A stretch of DNA of 64,000 nucleotides from Ehretia macrophylla (taxonomy: Eukaryota > Streptophyta > Magnoliopsida > Boraginales > Ehretiaceae), in NCBI GenBank assembly GCA_037974665.1, contig CM075767.1, positions 6,473,501-6,537,500 on the forward strand. The letters are read 5' to 3'. Positions 43,330 through 56,483 of the stretch are shown in pieces. The notes under the pieces are model-generated. The model worked only from the letters and a program-made list of their open reading frames with translations, was not told the DNA's origin and ran no database searches. The number at the start of each line of letters is the position of its first letter. Positions within the stretch are counted from its first letter, which is position 1. The translations under genes were made by a program, and so were the position numbers.

Positions 43330-45130
43330 GTCAACTCGGGCTTCCAGTAACTAAGTTACTTAAGCACCTCCCATTTTTTAACTACCAAACAAGTAATACA
43401 TGTCTTTCGGCTAAGAACATCTGCCACAACATTCACCTTCCCAGGCAAATAATTAATAGACCAATTATAATCACCCAGAAGCTCCATCCACTTTCGTTAC
43501 CGCATATTCAACTCATTTTGTGAGAACAAATACTTTACACTTTTATGATCAGTGAAAATTTCAACTTACTGCCCCACAAATAGTGACGCTACTTTTTCAA
43601 TACAAACACAACAGCTGCTAACTCCAAATCATGAGTCGGATAGTTCACCTCATACGGTTTTAACTTTCTAGAAGTATAGGCAATAACCCGACCATTCTGC
43701 ATAAGTACGCAACGCAGGCCCTTATTGGATGCATCGCTTTAGATGACTAGATTATTTATTCCCTCTGGCAATGCAAGTACCAGAGCGGTAATCAATCTCT
43801 TTTTCAATTCCTGAAACCTACTCTCACATTTCTCATCCTACGTAAAGTTTGTTCGTTTCTGATTTAGCTTAGAAAGTGGCCCCGTGATCTTAGAAAAATC
43901 CTTCACAAACCTGCGGTAGTAACCAGCCAAACCAAGGAAGCTGCGAACCTCTGTAACATTCTCCTGCCTTTTCCATGACATCACCACTTCAATTTTAGTG
44001 GGATCTACTGAGATACCCTTCTGTGTAATCACATGGCCCAGAAAAGATATCTGTTGTAGGTAGAATTCATACTTATTGAATTTTGCAAACAATTGATGCT
44101 CTTGAAGTTTCTGCATGACAAGTTGTAGATGTTGCTCGTGCTCTGATTCAGTCTTAGAATATACTAAGATATCATCAATGAATATTACCCACGAATTGGT
44201 CCAAGTACGGCTGAAAGACTCGATGCATAAGATCCATGAATGCTACCGGTGCATTAATTAGTCCAAAGGGCATAACTACAAATTTGTAATACCCGTACTG
44301 AGTCCTGAAAGCATACTTTGGAACATCCTCCGTACGATTCGAATCTGATAATACCCCTACCTCAAGTCAAATTTAGAGTAGACTTTGGCTCCCTGAAGTT
44401 GATCGAATAACTCCTCAATCAGTGGCAAATGATACTTGTTCTTGATGGTCACCTGATTCAAACCACGATAATCGATACATAATCTCAAGGTACCATCCTT
44501 CTTCTTTACAAATAAAATGGGTGCTCACCACGGTGATGAACTCTACTGAATGAAACCCTTCTCTAATAACTCCTGCAACTGAGTTTTCAACTCTTTAAGC
44601 TCAGCTGGTGTCATCCGGTATGCTGATTTAGAAATAGGTTGAGTACTGGGAAGTACGTTGATCACAAACTCAATTTCTCTCTCTGGCGGCAATCCTAGCA
44701 ACTCCTCGGGAAATACATTGGGATATTCCTGAATTATCAGAACTTCCTCTAACTTTAGCTTATCAAATGGCTTATTGATCAAATAAGCCAGATAACCTGA
44801 ATACCCCTTACTCACCAGCTTAATAGCTGTAACTGATGAGATAATGAAACTCGTCTTAGCATCTCGGTTTCCCGCTACCTCGACCACTGGCTGTTCTGGC
44901 AACCGAAACTGCACCACCTTAGTTCTACAGTTTAACTGAGCATCGTACTTGGAAAGCCAATCCATCCTCAAAGAATATCATACTCTCGAATAGGGAATAA
45001 GATAAGATCCGAAGAAAAATCCTGATCCTTAACATGTATTTTACAGTCCTTACACACTAGGCTAGTCACATATTTATCAGTCAAAGGTGTACTAATCTCA
45101 ACCACATAAGGTAACTTCATACAAGCATGT
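43330..45130 (-). pseudogene. Gypsy protease-RT-RNase H fragment, minus strand
   Basis: Opposite in orientation to the surrounding element. Minus strand: end of the protease (MDWLSKYDAQLNC in 44971-44543), FPEELLGLPPEREIEF, AELKELKTQLQELLEKGFIQ, a decayed RT palm with FIDDILVYS near 44190-44160, [21 protein letters not shown] and [15 protein letters not shown] (44116-43838), then RNase H (SDASNKG near 43735; NVVADVL-type end near 43425). Close to the Tekay-like element's pol but clearly a different copy. Gag, integrase and both true ends are missing. Confidence 0.85.
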
Positions 45131-48100
45131 AAGGTTAAAATCCATTGAAATCTTATCTTTTAAATCCACTTATCATACCACTCTAATTCTAATTACCGTA
45201 CTTACTTAAATATTAAGTCCATCACTCAACTTTCTTTAGCACACAAGCATGCAGTCAAAAGGCAATAAAATCTATCATTAGCTATTACATATCAACTATG
45301 CCACTAACTATTCAAGACTACAACTTCAATTACAACCCACCAAATTTATCATTAATACATACAAGACCACAAAGGTCTCAAAATAAGACATATTACAATA
45401 ACACTCATCTTCAAAGGGCATCCAACCTCAGCTAGATAAGCAACTAGCAACACAACACTTAAGGTAGTTGTTCTAACTGCACCTGTAACATGTTAAAACG
45501 AGGAATGAGTAACCAAAGTTACTCAGTGAGGGAGGAGATACAGTAAACCAGGGGTGTTTTTGAAAATCATTTTGTGCAATGCAACAAAGACTAGACTACA
45601 AGTAATACATTATAGCAAGTTAATTGAATAAACATTAAACACGTTTAAAAAGGATATGGTTTAACTTCTTTGTCTTCAATCACGAACCACGAACCATGAT
45701 CTTCAAGCAAATGCTGGCAAACCCCTTATTCCTCCAATGGGGTACTCCGGATATACCCCGATCCTATGACCCATTCTCCCAAGGTAGGTCTGTTTGCCCC
45801 CAACGAGGTGAACCACGCCTCTGGGGTAGGGGAGTATGCCTCAGCAAGAAAGGGAATTGGCACTATGGTAGTCGAGCTAGACCGACAGCCTAATGCTGCC
45901 TGTAGTTTCTCGACACTATCATGTCCGAAAAGGTTGCGCAACCCGAAACACAAATTCAAGAATTCACAAGGTATTATGGAATAATCACAAATAAACACGA
46001 GAAATCACAAGATAGCAAGTAAATAGTACATAAAAACTTTATCAATTAAACTAAATCATACAATTTAGAAGCAATAAAATAAGCTAAGATGCACAAAAGA
46101 GATAAAGACTTCCTCACCTTAGATTAAGCCAAGCATGCAAGAAAATAGCTCCGATTCACTCCACACTTTCTCGAATTAGCTCAAATATGTAACCCTAGTG
46201 TGTTCATATAAGTTTAGCACTTTAGCAATTAACTATATTAATTCCAACTTAACTATTACTTGGAAGCTATATTTATAATCATTTATATATATCATATTAC
46301 CACATAGCCTAAGCAATCATACAAATAACTTTAAAACGTTTCTTTAATCAAGTTACTATTCATTATCTTCTTCAAATCACTTATTCACACAGGCTCATAT
46401 TCCACATACAATTAAGCTATAAAGTTCACCCTACCACATCATTAGATAGCATAGAAGCATTAGACGCATCAAATATCATTAAGTTATAAATTTCAATTAC
46501 TCTTAACTACAACAATCAATAATCATCTAACTAGATAAGCTAACTTATAGTTTACTTAATTAATAATCAAATGTGGCAACCATAGCGATTCAAATAACTA
46601 ATTATGCAATAAGTTAAATCAAGTCTCAAGAAACCCAATAATTCATTATTCCAATGCTTACTAATTAGATTCTAAACTTCACAGAAGGTAACGAATTCCA
46701 AATCTAACTTTACCATTTATCTTAAGCCACTTTATGATGCAACTAAATACCATGAAATCGTATTTTCAAGTACGTTAACTTAAAAATACCGAGAAGCCCC
46801 TTAGGTGATTTGTACTACAGCTACCTAATTAGTTAGCTAACAACGCCATAATTACATTTTAAGGGCTTCCATACACTTCTAAGATTATCTACACATTCAA
46901 ACGAATTAAATTCAACAGTTCGTTTCAAAGTCCCCTTTTGTAATTTAAACTAAAATTCCAACTTTAGCTAGGTTATATCCAATTCTATGATACATATAGC
47001 ATTCTAGGATGTTATGGCAACTAATAAAGGCATTAAAACCTTTAGAAATGCAAAAACCCCAATTTAAGCAAAAGTTACTATTTGTTAATATTCATTCATG
47101 TTAACTCAATGATATTTATGAATACCATAGAACCTATCTACAATTCATACAAGTTATTCAAGTCTACTTCTAAAGCTATTAACAAGTCTTACAATCAACC
47201 AAGTTCATTTAAACTCTAGCATTTCCTAGACACTTGTTAGGTTCCGTTTAGCATGAAACAAGCATAATTCTATGTCCAACACACACGCACACAATGAATT
47301 CTAACCATTCTCTAATCTTTCTAAACATTAAATTAGCATTATAACCATTCATGGCATGCATTTAAAGTGTAGAAACAAGTAGATAACTTAGAGTTCAACA
47401 ATCTTTAACTAAAGCGCTAATCATCATTTTCTAACAAAACCCCCCAACTTCATCAATTCAATTACCTATATTATTGACCCCAAAATTCTATGATTTTTAC
47501 ATATAAACGTATATCTTCAAGTGTAGATGATTTTAGAATCAAACAGTGCCTAATTCCGACTTAAATTCCATGAGTTATACCCTTTTTTATGCAACTACTT
47601 TAAACCGCCCTGCACCAGCAATTTCAGGACATATTTCGGAAATGCCTAAATCGAAGGGTCAAAATGTTAGAACTAGCCTTTGCACAAGAAATCAACATTT
47701 GCTCTAAACTTCCTAATCTAGCGACTGTGTAAATTTCGTTAATTTTAGAGCTTGTTTACTATGTCAAAAAGACTCTGAAAAACAGGGGTAGTGCACTGTT
47801 CTGAATTTGCACTTTTGTTGTCTTCTTGCATTTTAGCTAACTTTGCACTTAGGTTTAGCATAGACAACACTTATACACTTCATTGAGGCCATTTATCAAA
47901 CATCTAGTCTTCATCTATGATCATCAACTAGCAAAGAAACAACACCAATGAAACTATTTGCAACATTTATCAAATATACAAAGGAGAACTCCTATAACAC
48001 GATACATGCTAGAATTCATCTTCTAATGCATTTATAAGCTCATCAATCATTTAACTACTTCTCAATAACTTTGATAGTAGAAAGAAATAGGAATAATAAT

Positions 48101-48632
48101 GCACATAAAGATGAATCTCTCACCTTAAAAGTGGCTAGAGATGCAAGAGAAGCTAAAACAAGGCTCAATTCTTCTTCTTCCTTCTTTCTTTTCCTCATTT
48201 TTTCTATATTTTCTTCTCTTCTTTTGTGTGTGTGTTTTTCAGCGTGTATTAGCGTGTGTGTGTGTTGTGTGTTTTGTGTGTCTTGTTTTGTTTTATTTTT
48301 GTCAAATGCTAGGTAAGATAATTATAAAAGCTAATGGAACAAATTGACCTCCAAACTAAACATTATCTACTAGTTTGCCATTCTAGTACAATTCTAACTA
48401 GTTTAGTTCCATTGCAAATCAATCACACACAATTAATATCTACGATACTTAAAATATAAAAATGCACGTTAAACGAGATGAATACACATTTTTCAAAAAA
48501 TATGAAAAGTAATGCTAATAAATATATGCAAACAATTAAAGTAATATGTAAATGTATGGAAATGATCAAAATAAGCATATTAATATATGCAAGTAAATAA
48601 AATAACTATATGTTCAGGGTTAGGGTGTCACA
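45131..48632 (-). repeat. Long LTR belonging to the rearranged gypsy fragment
   Basis: Right end TGTCACA at 48632; the minus-strand start TGTGACACCCTAACCC parallels the start at 63082. The interior shows the 'gttactcagtgaggg' phrase at 45508-45530 and the 'cactccggatataccccg' phrase near 45743, both typical of these long LTRs. The inner end is missing where protease sequence begins at about 45130. It contains a pyrimidine/GT-rich low-complexity tract (48166-48300). No gene seen. Confidence 0.75.
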
Positions 48633-48636
48633 GTGT

Positions 48637-49961
48637 GTGTTTCTGATGAACAGGAGAGGTATTCTGGAAGAGGTTTATAATCCTAAGTACACCATTCATC
48701 CTAGTGGAAATAAGATGCATCGGGATTATTTAAAATAGTACTATTGGTAGAATAACATGAAGAGAGATGTTGCCCAGTTGGTATCCAAATGTTTGACTTG
48801 TCAGCGTGTGAAAGCAGAGCATTAACGACCCGCAGGGTTACTTCAGCCGCTGGCAATACCATAATAAAAATGGGAACATGTCACGATGGACTTTGTCATT
48901 GATTTGCCGAGGTCATCGAAAGGTTGTGATGCAGTTTAGGTTATTGTAAATCGTTTGACGAAGACAGCTTATTTCATTCCGATGAGGAAGGGAGATGAAC
49001 TTGTTAAGCTTACAGATCTTTATTTGGATCAGATTGTTAAACTTCACAGGATTCCAGTCAGTATTGTCTCTGATCGATATCCTTGGTTTACTTCTCGATT
49101 TTGGGAGCGTCTTTAGCAAACTTTGGGTACTCAGTTGAATTTCAGCATAGCGTATCATCCACAGACCGATGGTCAGTCGGAGAGAACTATTCAAATTCCT
49201 GAAGATATGCTCAGGGCTTGTGTTTTACACTTCGGGAAGAGCTGGGAGAAACATTTACCGCTAGCCGAGTTTGCCTATAACAATAGTTATCAAGCAACTA
49301 TTGGGATGTCACCTTATGCAGCTCTCTACGGCCGTAAATACCGATCACCTTTGTACTGGGATAAAATTTAGGAGATGAAGGTTATTGATCCAACTATGAT
49401 GCCAGAACTTCTAGAGAAGATTGAGAATGTCCAGTTAATCAGGCAGAGAATACTGACAACACAGAGCAGATATAAGAGTTATGCTGATAAACGCATTCGG
49501 GATTTGGAGTTTGTAGTCGGGGATCGAGTTTTCTTGAAATTGTCTCCTTGTAAAGGTTTTTCTCGTTATGGTAAAGGTAATAAGCTGAGTCCGAGGTTTG
49601 CATGGTCGTTTGAGATTACGGCAGAGTTGGCAAGTTGGCGTATCGGTTAGCTTTGCTGTAGAACTTCTCTAATGTTCATGATGTCTTCCACGTGTCTACT
49701 TTGAGGAAATATTATCCAGATCCTTCTCATATTCTAGAACCAGAGCCATTACAGCTTCATGAGAATCTGACTTATGATAAACGACCAATTCGTATTTTAG
49801 AAAAAATAGAACGGGAGTTGAGGTCGAAGAAGATTCCGATGGTTAAGGTATATGGAATCGTCTCGGGATTAAGGAAGCTACTTGGGAGAGAAATGATCAG
49901 ATTCAGAACCAGTACCCAGATTTGTTCCGAGTAGCAAGTAAGAATTTTGAGGGCGAAATTT
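48637..49961 (+). pseudogene. Integrase of the outer gypsy element
   Basis: Zinc site with YTIHPSG and CLTCQRVKAEH (about 48684-48822), catalytic TMDF (48889-48900), VSDRYPWF (about 49066) and the final acidic residue in TDGQSERTIQ (about 49168-49197). In 49123-49371 the stretch ATIGMSPYAALYGRKYRSP is open. The C-terminal part has VGDRVFLKLSP, LRKYYPDPSHILEPEPLQL and PIRILEKIERELRSKKIPMVKV, the chromodomain-type tail, in another frame. About eight in-frame stops, most of them TAG or TAA in place of Gln or Trp. Not functional. Confidence 0.88.
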
Positions 49962-49965
49962 CTTT

Positions 49966-49978
49966 AAGGGGATGAGAA
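49966..49978 (+). promoter_or_regulatory. Polypurine tract of the outer gypsy element
   Basis: AAGGGGATGAGAA directly before the 3' LTR, preceded by the chromovirus-typical 'gggcgaaattt' phrase. Confidence 0.88.
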
Positions 49979-52255
49979 TGTGAGACCCCAAATTTGCCTA
50001 ATTTGCGAATACGTGTTTTATCTGTTTAAATGCTATTATAATTAATATGTATGAATTTATATGTAATATTAAGTGATCTTAGACTAACTTTGCATTTAAA
50101 ACACATTTGCAAAACAAATACTGTGACTTTTCAACTTCTTTTGCAAAAATTGAGTTTATACTCTAGTTGTATATATATGTCTGCATATAAAAAATGTTGT
50201 CAACTATTTTTAGTCTACTAAATATATAATAAGTGTTAGAATAAATGTATATAACCAAAATAGACTAAAAACTAACAAAAACAAATAAGTTGACAACTTT
50301 GACATTTGATAAAATGTTGACCAAGCTTTTATATATGCATAATATACACATAAATCAGCAAAAACAGCACAAAACACACTCAAAACTCATACACAAGGCC
50401 GAGAGCTTCAAGGGGAAGAAGAAAAATTATTTTGCTTAGGTTTTCAACTAAATTTCTCATAAAATTTTCATTTCAAGGCCAAATAGAGTCATTCAAAGCT
50501 CGAAATTGCTTGTTGGGCACCTATTCTACACATTTCTAACCTAGCTTTGGATCAAAGGTGAGGGAAAGATTAGTTCATTATTTCAAAGTTTGAGTTGAAT
50601 TTTGGTTGATGCATTTGTAGTTGCTATTTTGTTAAATTGATGTTAGATTATTGCTAAGCAGATGACAAGGACCAACTTTGTGTGTCTGTAGCCATTTTAA
50701 TTGGTAGTAGCATGTATTTTTATTTTTTAGGTATTTAAATTGATTATTTGGCGTATATTTGAATAATTCTAGTTGTAGTAATTGAAATTGAGTTATAGTT
50801 GCTTCTATAAGCTTGTTAATTATTGTGTAGTAATGTTTTAATGCCAAATTTTCAATTTGAATGCTATAGAAAAAGTCAAAAAAATAAGCCATGAATGTGT
50901 TGCCATTTTTATCTTGTTGGGCTTGTTTTAGGTGACTTTTGGTTGGTTTCCAAGGGGATTAATGTAGTTGCTTCAGTGGTTAAGTGGTAGGAAAAGGTTC
51001 GGGGGTTGTTTGGATGATAGATTGTATGATATGAAGTTTTGAAGATTGAGTAGCCTTTCTTTGAAATGCTTAAGTGTTGTCTTTAATTGTTTCATAGTGT
51101 TTATGTAGTTGATACTTGGTTTGATGTTGAGTAGGCTCGGGATTGAATGCATGTTAAAATGTATGATAAGTTGGGTGGCCTACTTTGTCATCTAACTTGG
51201 TTGTCTTAGTTGTTTATTTAATGTTGTGTTGGTTGAGGTGCTTTAAATTGATTGATGAACATTGTTGTACTGGAAGACAACTTACTTTGTTGTCTTCTCA
51301 AAATATGAAATGTTTAATATTATTATTATAAGTCATGATGGTGTGTGCCACTTCTCGAGCAGTATCAGGCAGTGTCAGGTTGAAAACGGCATGACTATCA
51401 TGTGTTATCCCCTATCTTGTGTGGTCGGAGATACCATGGAGTGTGGGTCTAGAATAGGGTACTTCCGGAATGTATCAAAGGGTGTAAAGGGTTGGTTGAG
51501 TTCGTGATGGCGTATGGAGCTATATCAACTAGTATATCATTTCTTAATTGACTTATTACTTGTGTTGCTTTAATTGAATTAATGTTGTTGGTGAAGTTTA
51601 TTGTATGTAATTGTTCATAGGATGTTTTTCCTAAGTGGTAAAGAAAATGTTTCCAAAATATCCTACTAAATCCTCGCTGAGCTTTGTATTGTATAAGCTC
51701 ATCCTCTTTGCTGACTTTCAGGTATTACCGATCCGGACTTAGGGTACGTACCTCAAGAGGCTGAGAATGAGCCATATGTGGATGGGTCCAATGTGCAAGA
51801 GTCTTATCCATGATCTCTTTGCTATAGTGCTCTTGTTGTTGTCTTGTATTATAAAACAAGTTGTATTGTATTTACTTTGAAGTTTGTATTGTATAAAATG
51901 TTATAAAGATAGTGGAAAGTATAATGTTAGTTTAGTTGTCTTACTTTTGGAATATGAATAGGTTGTTGGACTAGTTATATATCTATTCTGCATATGTATA
52001 GTATAACTTGTGGTATATTGTTGAAACGGAGGCATATGACTTATGGTTGGGATGTCGTATGGTTGTATAATGAATGGTTTTGAATGTGTTGTATGTTGAT
52101 GAATGGTTGTTGGAGTTGTTGTTTGGATGGTAGTTGATTGTGTGATGTTATAAAGGATTGGTTTAGAGTCTTGTTGTCCATATTATAGATGTTATATTGC
52201 CGAAATTCCGTTGCATCCTGACTGATCGTAAGTGGGATCGAGTTAGGGCGTGACA
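49979..52255 (+). repeat. 3' LTR of the outer gypsy element
   Basis: 2,277 bp, TGTGAGACCCC to AGGGCGTGACA, followed by the duplication GTTAT (52256-52260). It differs from the 5' LTR by scattered, mostly transition-type changes. Confidence 0.93.
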
Positions 52256-52907
52256 GTTATAGTGAGATATCTCATTGTATAGTGTGACCTACCTTGGTCA
52301 TTGGTAGATTTTCGGGCTAGCCTTACTAGTTTTCGTGTTACATATTGAACGAATCACTTAGATATGATATTTCAAGAGATACTATCAAAAATAGAGATCA
52401 AATATACCTTATGCTACTAAGTGGCCAATATTCTTAATCTTGAGCATATGTAGATGAACTGACGAAATTAGATTCATATGTTTTGATGTATTATGGGTGA
52501 GACCTCAGTTGTAGGTCAACAACTTTGTGTGTTGGGCATATGAATATGACTAGTTGGGACGTGTGTACGCAATATAGAATCCATGACATCAAGAGATGAA
52601 GTAATTGTTCCCTTGTGATTATCCGGTAGATCATCCAAATCTAAACTTAGTGGTATATCCTGGTTAAGGGTATCTCGGATATTTGGATTGAGGATCGCTG
52701 CCTAGATCAAGTGTTTTATATCCAGACGATGGTTAGTTATAGGATTTAGATGTCTCAAGGAGAATATGCAATCAATTAAGAGATAGTGCAGGCCAAAGTC
52801 TTTTTTTGATTGTGAGTGTTACATGGAGGGGCATTTTGGTCATTTTACTTAGTAGGTCAAAGACAAAATCGTATGTATTATGACAAGCTTTTGTGAACAA
52901 CAATATT
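52256..52907 (+). repeat. Copia-type LTR, piece 2 of 4
   Basis: Resumes the LTR begun at 27789. Phrases such as 'cttgagcatatgtagatgaactgacga' (52440) and 'aggggcattttggtcattt' (52831) parallel 56955 and 57330 in the solo LTR at 56484. Interrupted at 52907 by the next solo LTR. Confidence 0.75.
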
Positions 52908-54189
52908 TGTTAAGGCAAATGCACTAAAGAGGGAGGTAAATTAAGTATTTAGCTAATGACTACCAATTAAAATTTTCAATATAAACAATTTATATTCAAG
53001 CAAGCAAATTATCAAACACATAGAGTGCATAAAAATAAAAGCAAGGAAATAAAAGGGATAGAAGATGAACACGACGATTTATGGTAGTTCGCTAATCTAC
53101 ATCCATCACTTAAGGTTACCTCCCTTTTAGGATTTCTACTATCTCTACTAGTAATGCTTCTTCACAAGTTGGTGAAGTACAAACCAACAATATAAATTCT
53201 CTTGAGTCCACAAGAGTAGTACAAACCTCTTCACTTCTTTCAATCTACGAAGAAGATTTCTCACTCTCTCTATACAATAAATCTCTCAAAACTATAGATC
53301 TAGAGTGTTTATCTCACAATAGGAATGAAAGAAATGTTAAGTACAATATCTCTCTTCAAACGTAGATGAATACAATTTAATGCTCTTCTTGAATGTTCAA
53401 TGATTTGCAAGTTAAAGCTCAATGATTTGTGTAAGCACTGTATTTTTGATGATCTAAAAGCTTTGAAACAATCGCTTGTAGTTGGAAGGGGTGTTTTAAG
53501 TAACAGGAATGTTTGAAAATATATAGAAAAAGTTGTCAACGACTATATTTTTCAAACACAATGATCCGGTCGAGTAGATCCCGTCGTGTGACTCGACCGG
53601 GTCTCTCGCTCAGATATCACTGGACAGGTTCCGGTTGACTTACTCGACCAGGCCACTCGACCGGATCACCCTTTTTTTTTGCATAGAGTCTTGTCGTGAT
53701 GATCCGAAACGATTTTCCCGAAAAGTAACAATCTTAGAATATTTTAGGAGCAATTTTTGAAATGAGTTTTCAACCTTTTAAACATCCAAAACATTTTAAA
53801 ATCAAAAGGATAAAATTAACATGGATTTTGTAAAATGGTTTTTTGAGCTTTAAAATGAATTCAAAGGCAAACCACAATTGTAAAGTCGGTACCCCTTATG
53901 TCACCACTTCTCCACTTGTGACTTCCTCTTCATCTTTCACAGTCTTTATGGATATTAACCCTTCAAAGCTTCATCAGATCCTCACCAATCATAGCTACTT
54001 CAAACTTGATATGCATTTGATATGCACATGCTAGCCATTTCTTTATGCATGAGTAACACTTAAGCATTTCTCAATCTATGACTAATCTCAAATAAATATG
54101 ACATAAGAAAGCATGATTAATCATTAGATAATCAATTAATTAAGATTTAGTTATCATCAAAATATAAGATTAATACCCTTAGACTAACA
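52908..54189 (-). mobile_element. Solo LTR, Sirevirus-like family (TSD ATATT)
   Basis: 1,282 bp, TGTTAAGGCAAATG to TTAGACTAACA on the + strand, with ATATT at 52903-52907 and 54190-54194. It aligns with the 3' LTR at 18387-19750 over most of its length. Its palindrome region (53565-53690) has ccggtcgag / ctcgaccgg arms instead of the cgtgttaacacg core, so the palindrome has changed sequence while keeping symmetry. Confidence 0.93.
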
Positions 54190-54355
54190 ATATTTATCTT
54201 GGAGTGCAGTCATGACTTTTTAGTGGAATAAGTCAAGGTTAAAAACCAAAATGTGATCTGGGCTTAGCAAGGGCATTTTGGTCTTTTTAGTAGCCAAGGT
54301 GTTTATGTCTTTTAGTCCCTTTTCTAGCCTACTTCTTAAATAGTGCTATTGTTGT
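54190..54355 (+). repeat. Copia-type LTR, piece 3 of 4
   Basis: Contains 'tatgtcttttagtcccttttctagcc', matching 57500-57525 of the solo LTR at 56484. Ends at the poly(T) where the minus-strand LINE begins. Confidence 0.7.
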
Positions 54356-55383
54356 ATTTTGGTATTTTTTTTGCTAGGCAAACAAGTATTTATATTATTC
54401 ACATCAAAAAGTAAAAACAAGTCAAAATAAAGAGGGTGGACAAAAAAAACCCTCTGAAGTAGAGCTAAGCTAAAATATTTCCATCAATATACCATGCCCT
54501 ACAAATAGTTCTATTCTTAGCATTGTTCCTAAACTTCTTATCATTGAGAGTTCTATGTTTAACCTCAAACATAATCTATTGGAAAACAACATTTTCACAT
54601 TTACTTCCATTTTGAAGAACTCTTGCAATCTGTTCCATCCAAATGTGGTAAACCACAACTTCAAACGAAAGTTTAATAATGAACACCTGAAGAGATCTTT
54701 GACTACTGTTTTCTGCAATCCAATTAGAGATATCATCCCAAGCATAAAGTTTACTAAAACATCTAGTCATTTTCAACCCCTTCCTCTAAATTCTACGAGA
54801 TATGCCACAGTCAAAAAATAGATGATCTTTATTTTCCACACAGCAATGGCAAAAAATAAAGAGAGGATTAGATTAGATTTCCCAAGAAATGAGTCTATCA
54901 CGGGTAAAGAGTCTATCGTGCCATGCCATCTAGGTGTGAAAAGTATGTTTAGGAATATAACCCTTGAACCAGATGCTTTTGCACCATGAAATGGAACCAT
55001 AATGCGTCCTAGAGATTTCCCAGGCTGAACTAGTAAATAAGTTGCCATTATTTTCCAGTCCAGAGAATGCGATCCTCCACATTGAGTTGGGGCATAATAC
55101 CGCCAATATGATCAGCAATAAAATAAAAAAAAACTCGATCATTTTGGGGCCACGTTCACTGTCCATCAATAATATAATCTTTTAGTTTTTCGTTCAAGTT
55201 GTGCTGAGAGATAGACATACCATATAAGTCTTTGAGGATACCAAGAGGGTGCCATGGATCGAGCCAGAACTAAGTTCCTTTCCCATTATCAATTCTATGC
55301 AAAATGTGTTGATTAAACTCATTCCTGAGAGAAAGAATCTGCTTCTAGTACGACGCAAAATCATTTCAAGGTAATTTTCCATG
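54356..55383 (-). pseudogene. LINE 3' portion with zf-RVT domain
   Basis: Non-LTR retrotransposon end on the minus strand. In mixed frames one reads DPWHPLG-type sequence near 55255, then WFKGYIPKHTFHTWMAWHDRL (about 54980-54915) and ENKDHLFFDC (about 54835-54805), the zf-RVT motif at the C-terminus of plant LINE ORF2, followed by the W/L-rich tail. A run of T at 54363-54371 is the LINE poly(A) on the other strand. The 5' part is missing (truncation at about 55383). Confidence 0.78.
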
Positions 55384-55867
55384 TGTCTAGGGGTTGCTAA
55401 ATTAAGAGTCCTAATGCAACTAGAAGTCGAGTCAGGTAGACTTTCTATTTTTGGAAATGGGATTTCCTAAATTGATTGTTGGTTACATAATGGAATCTTA
55501 TTGGATTTAATTTAGCAATATGATGCAAGATAAGGTTAGTTGGCATTATGGAGTATGGGAAAGTCCTAGGCATATGGAGCTAGCTTTTAGGTGAAGAGAT
55601 TGAATTATGTTGGACTACATAAGTCCTAGGAACATTAAAGTGGCTAGATACAATCCTAATAAGCGTGTGGCACTTTCTCTATGGCTTTATGGATTGGGAT
55701 TTTAGCCCAATCTATACCTATATAAAAGAGACTTTCTTCAATAGTTCTATACCACATATCACACACGTAAGAGCAAGAATTATTTCCCTCTCTCTCTCCT
55801 CCATATGCAAGAAGCAAGCCGAGCAACAAGGAGTTGATTCCCACCAATCAACCAAGCACAGTTATGC
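55384..55867 (+). repeat. Copia-type LTR, piece 4 of 4
   Basis: 'gtagactttctatttttggaaa' at 55434 corresponds to 57607-57630 in the solo LTR at 56484. It includes the promoter-like region and leader, and is cut by LINE sequence at about 55868. No gene seen. Confidence 0.65.
55718..55730 (+). promoter_or_regulatory. TATA box in the copia-type LTR
   Basis: ctatataaaagag, in the expected position of the LTR promoter. The solo LTR at 56484 has tataaaatagg at about 57904 in the equivalent place. Confidence 0.55.
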
Positions 55868-56483
55868 TTAGAAAATTGGCCTCAATTCTGTAGCTCATAA
55901 CTATTCTAATAAGATTTGGCTCTTGTGGGAAGATGCCCTTCAATGTAATATCAAAAGAGATCATATTCAGAGCCTTTCAGTTGAATTTAACTGCTACTGG
56001 CTCCCTTCCCCTTGTCTTGCTTCCTTTGTTTACGCTAAAACCAGTAGAACTGGTAGACTGGATCTGTGGGATGAGTTAAGAACTATCAATCAAACCTTGA
56101 ATGGTCTTTGGTTGGTGGGAAGGCTCTTTAATATTGTACTGGCTGCAGAAGAAAGAAAGTTGGGAGCCCCCTAAATCAAACTGCTATGGAAGATTTTGCT
56201 CAATGCTTAATTGATTGTGGTCTTAATGACGCTGGTTTTGATGGTATCCGTTATACTTGGACTAACAACTATATGCTTCAGAGGCTTGACAGAGTGTGTA
56301 TTAATGAGGATTAGGCCAAACTCTTTCATACAACTAGAATCCAGCACCTTCCCATAACAAGATCTGACCACTGCATATTTCTCATTTCCTGTGATTTGAA
56401 CTCCTTGAGTGGACCTTGCTCTTTTCAATTTCTCAATGTTTGGACTCAGCACCATTCATTTTTAGATTTTGTCAGGTCCAACT
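55868..56483 (+). pseudogene. LINE endonuclease region, 5'-truncated
   Basis: Apurinic-type endonuclease of a plant LINE ORF2, which nicks the target DNA. Readable: KIWLLWEDA (about 55912), SFVYAKTSRTGRLDLWDEL (56016-56072), a WLVG-x-LFNIV block where GDFN is expected, GIRYTWTNN (about 56251), RLDRVCIN and the catalytic TRSDHC-type block at about 56363. Two frame changes and a TAG (near 56313) break it. It continues in frame at 58337 after the solo LTR. Confidence 0.85.

Larger units (their letters stand above)
28058..52255 (+). mobile_element. Ty3/gypsy element with nested insertions (TSD GTTAT)
   Basis: 5' LTR 28058-30328, tRNA-Met primer site, gag (30581-31397 and 43079-43308), integrase (48637-49935), polypurine tract and 3' LTR 49979-52255. 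GTTAT at 28053-28057 and 52256-52260 duplicates the target. Insertions make up much of its 24.2 kb: a complete gypsy element (31398-43073) and a rearranged gypsy fragment (43330-48632) that replaces its protease and reverse transcriptase. The integrase C-terminus resembles the Tekay/Del chromodomain clade. Confidence 0.92.

Noticed and set aside
48071-48347. Small Ser/Phe/Cys-rich ORFs that look like membrane peptides
   Set aside because: Produced by a pyrimidine/GT low-complexity tract in an LTR; the composition explains the hydrophobicity.
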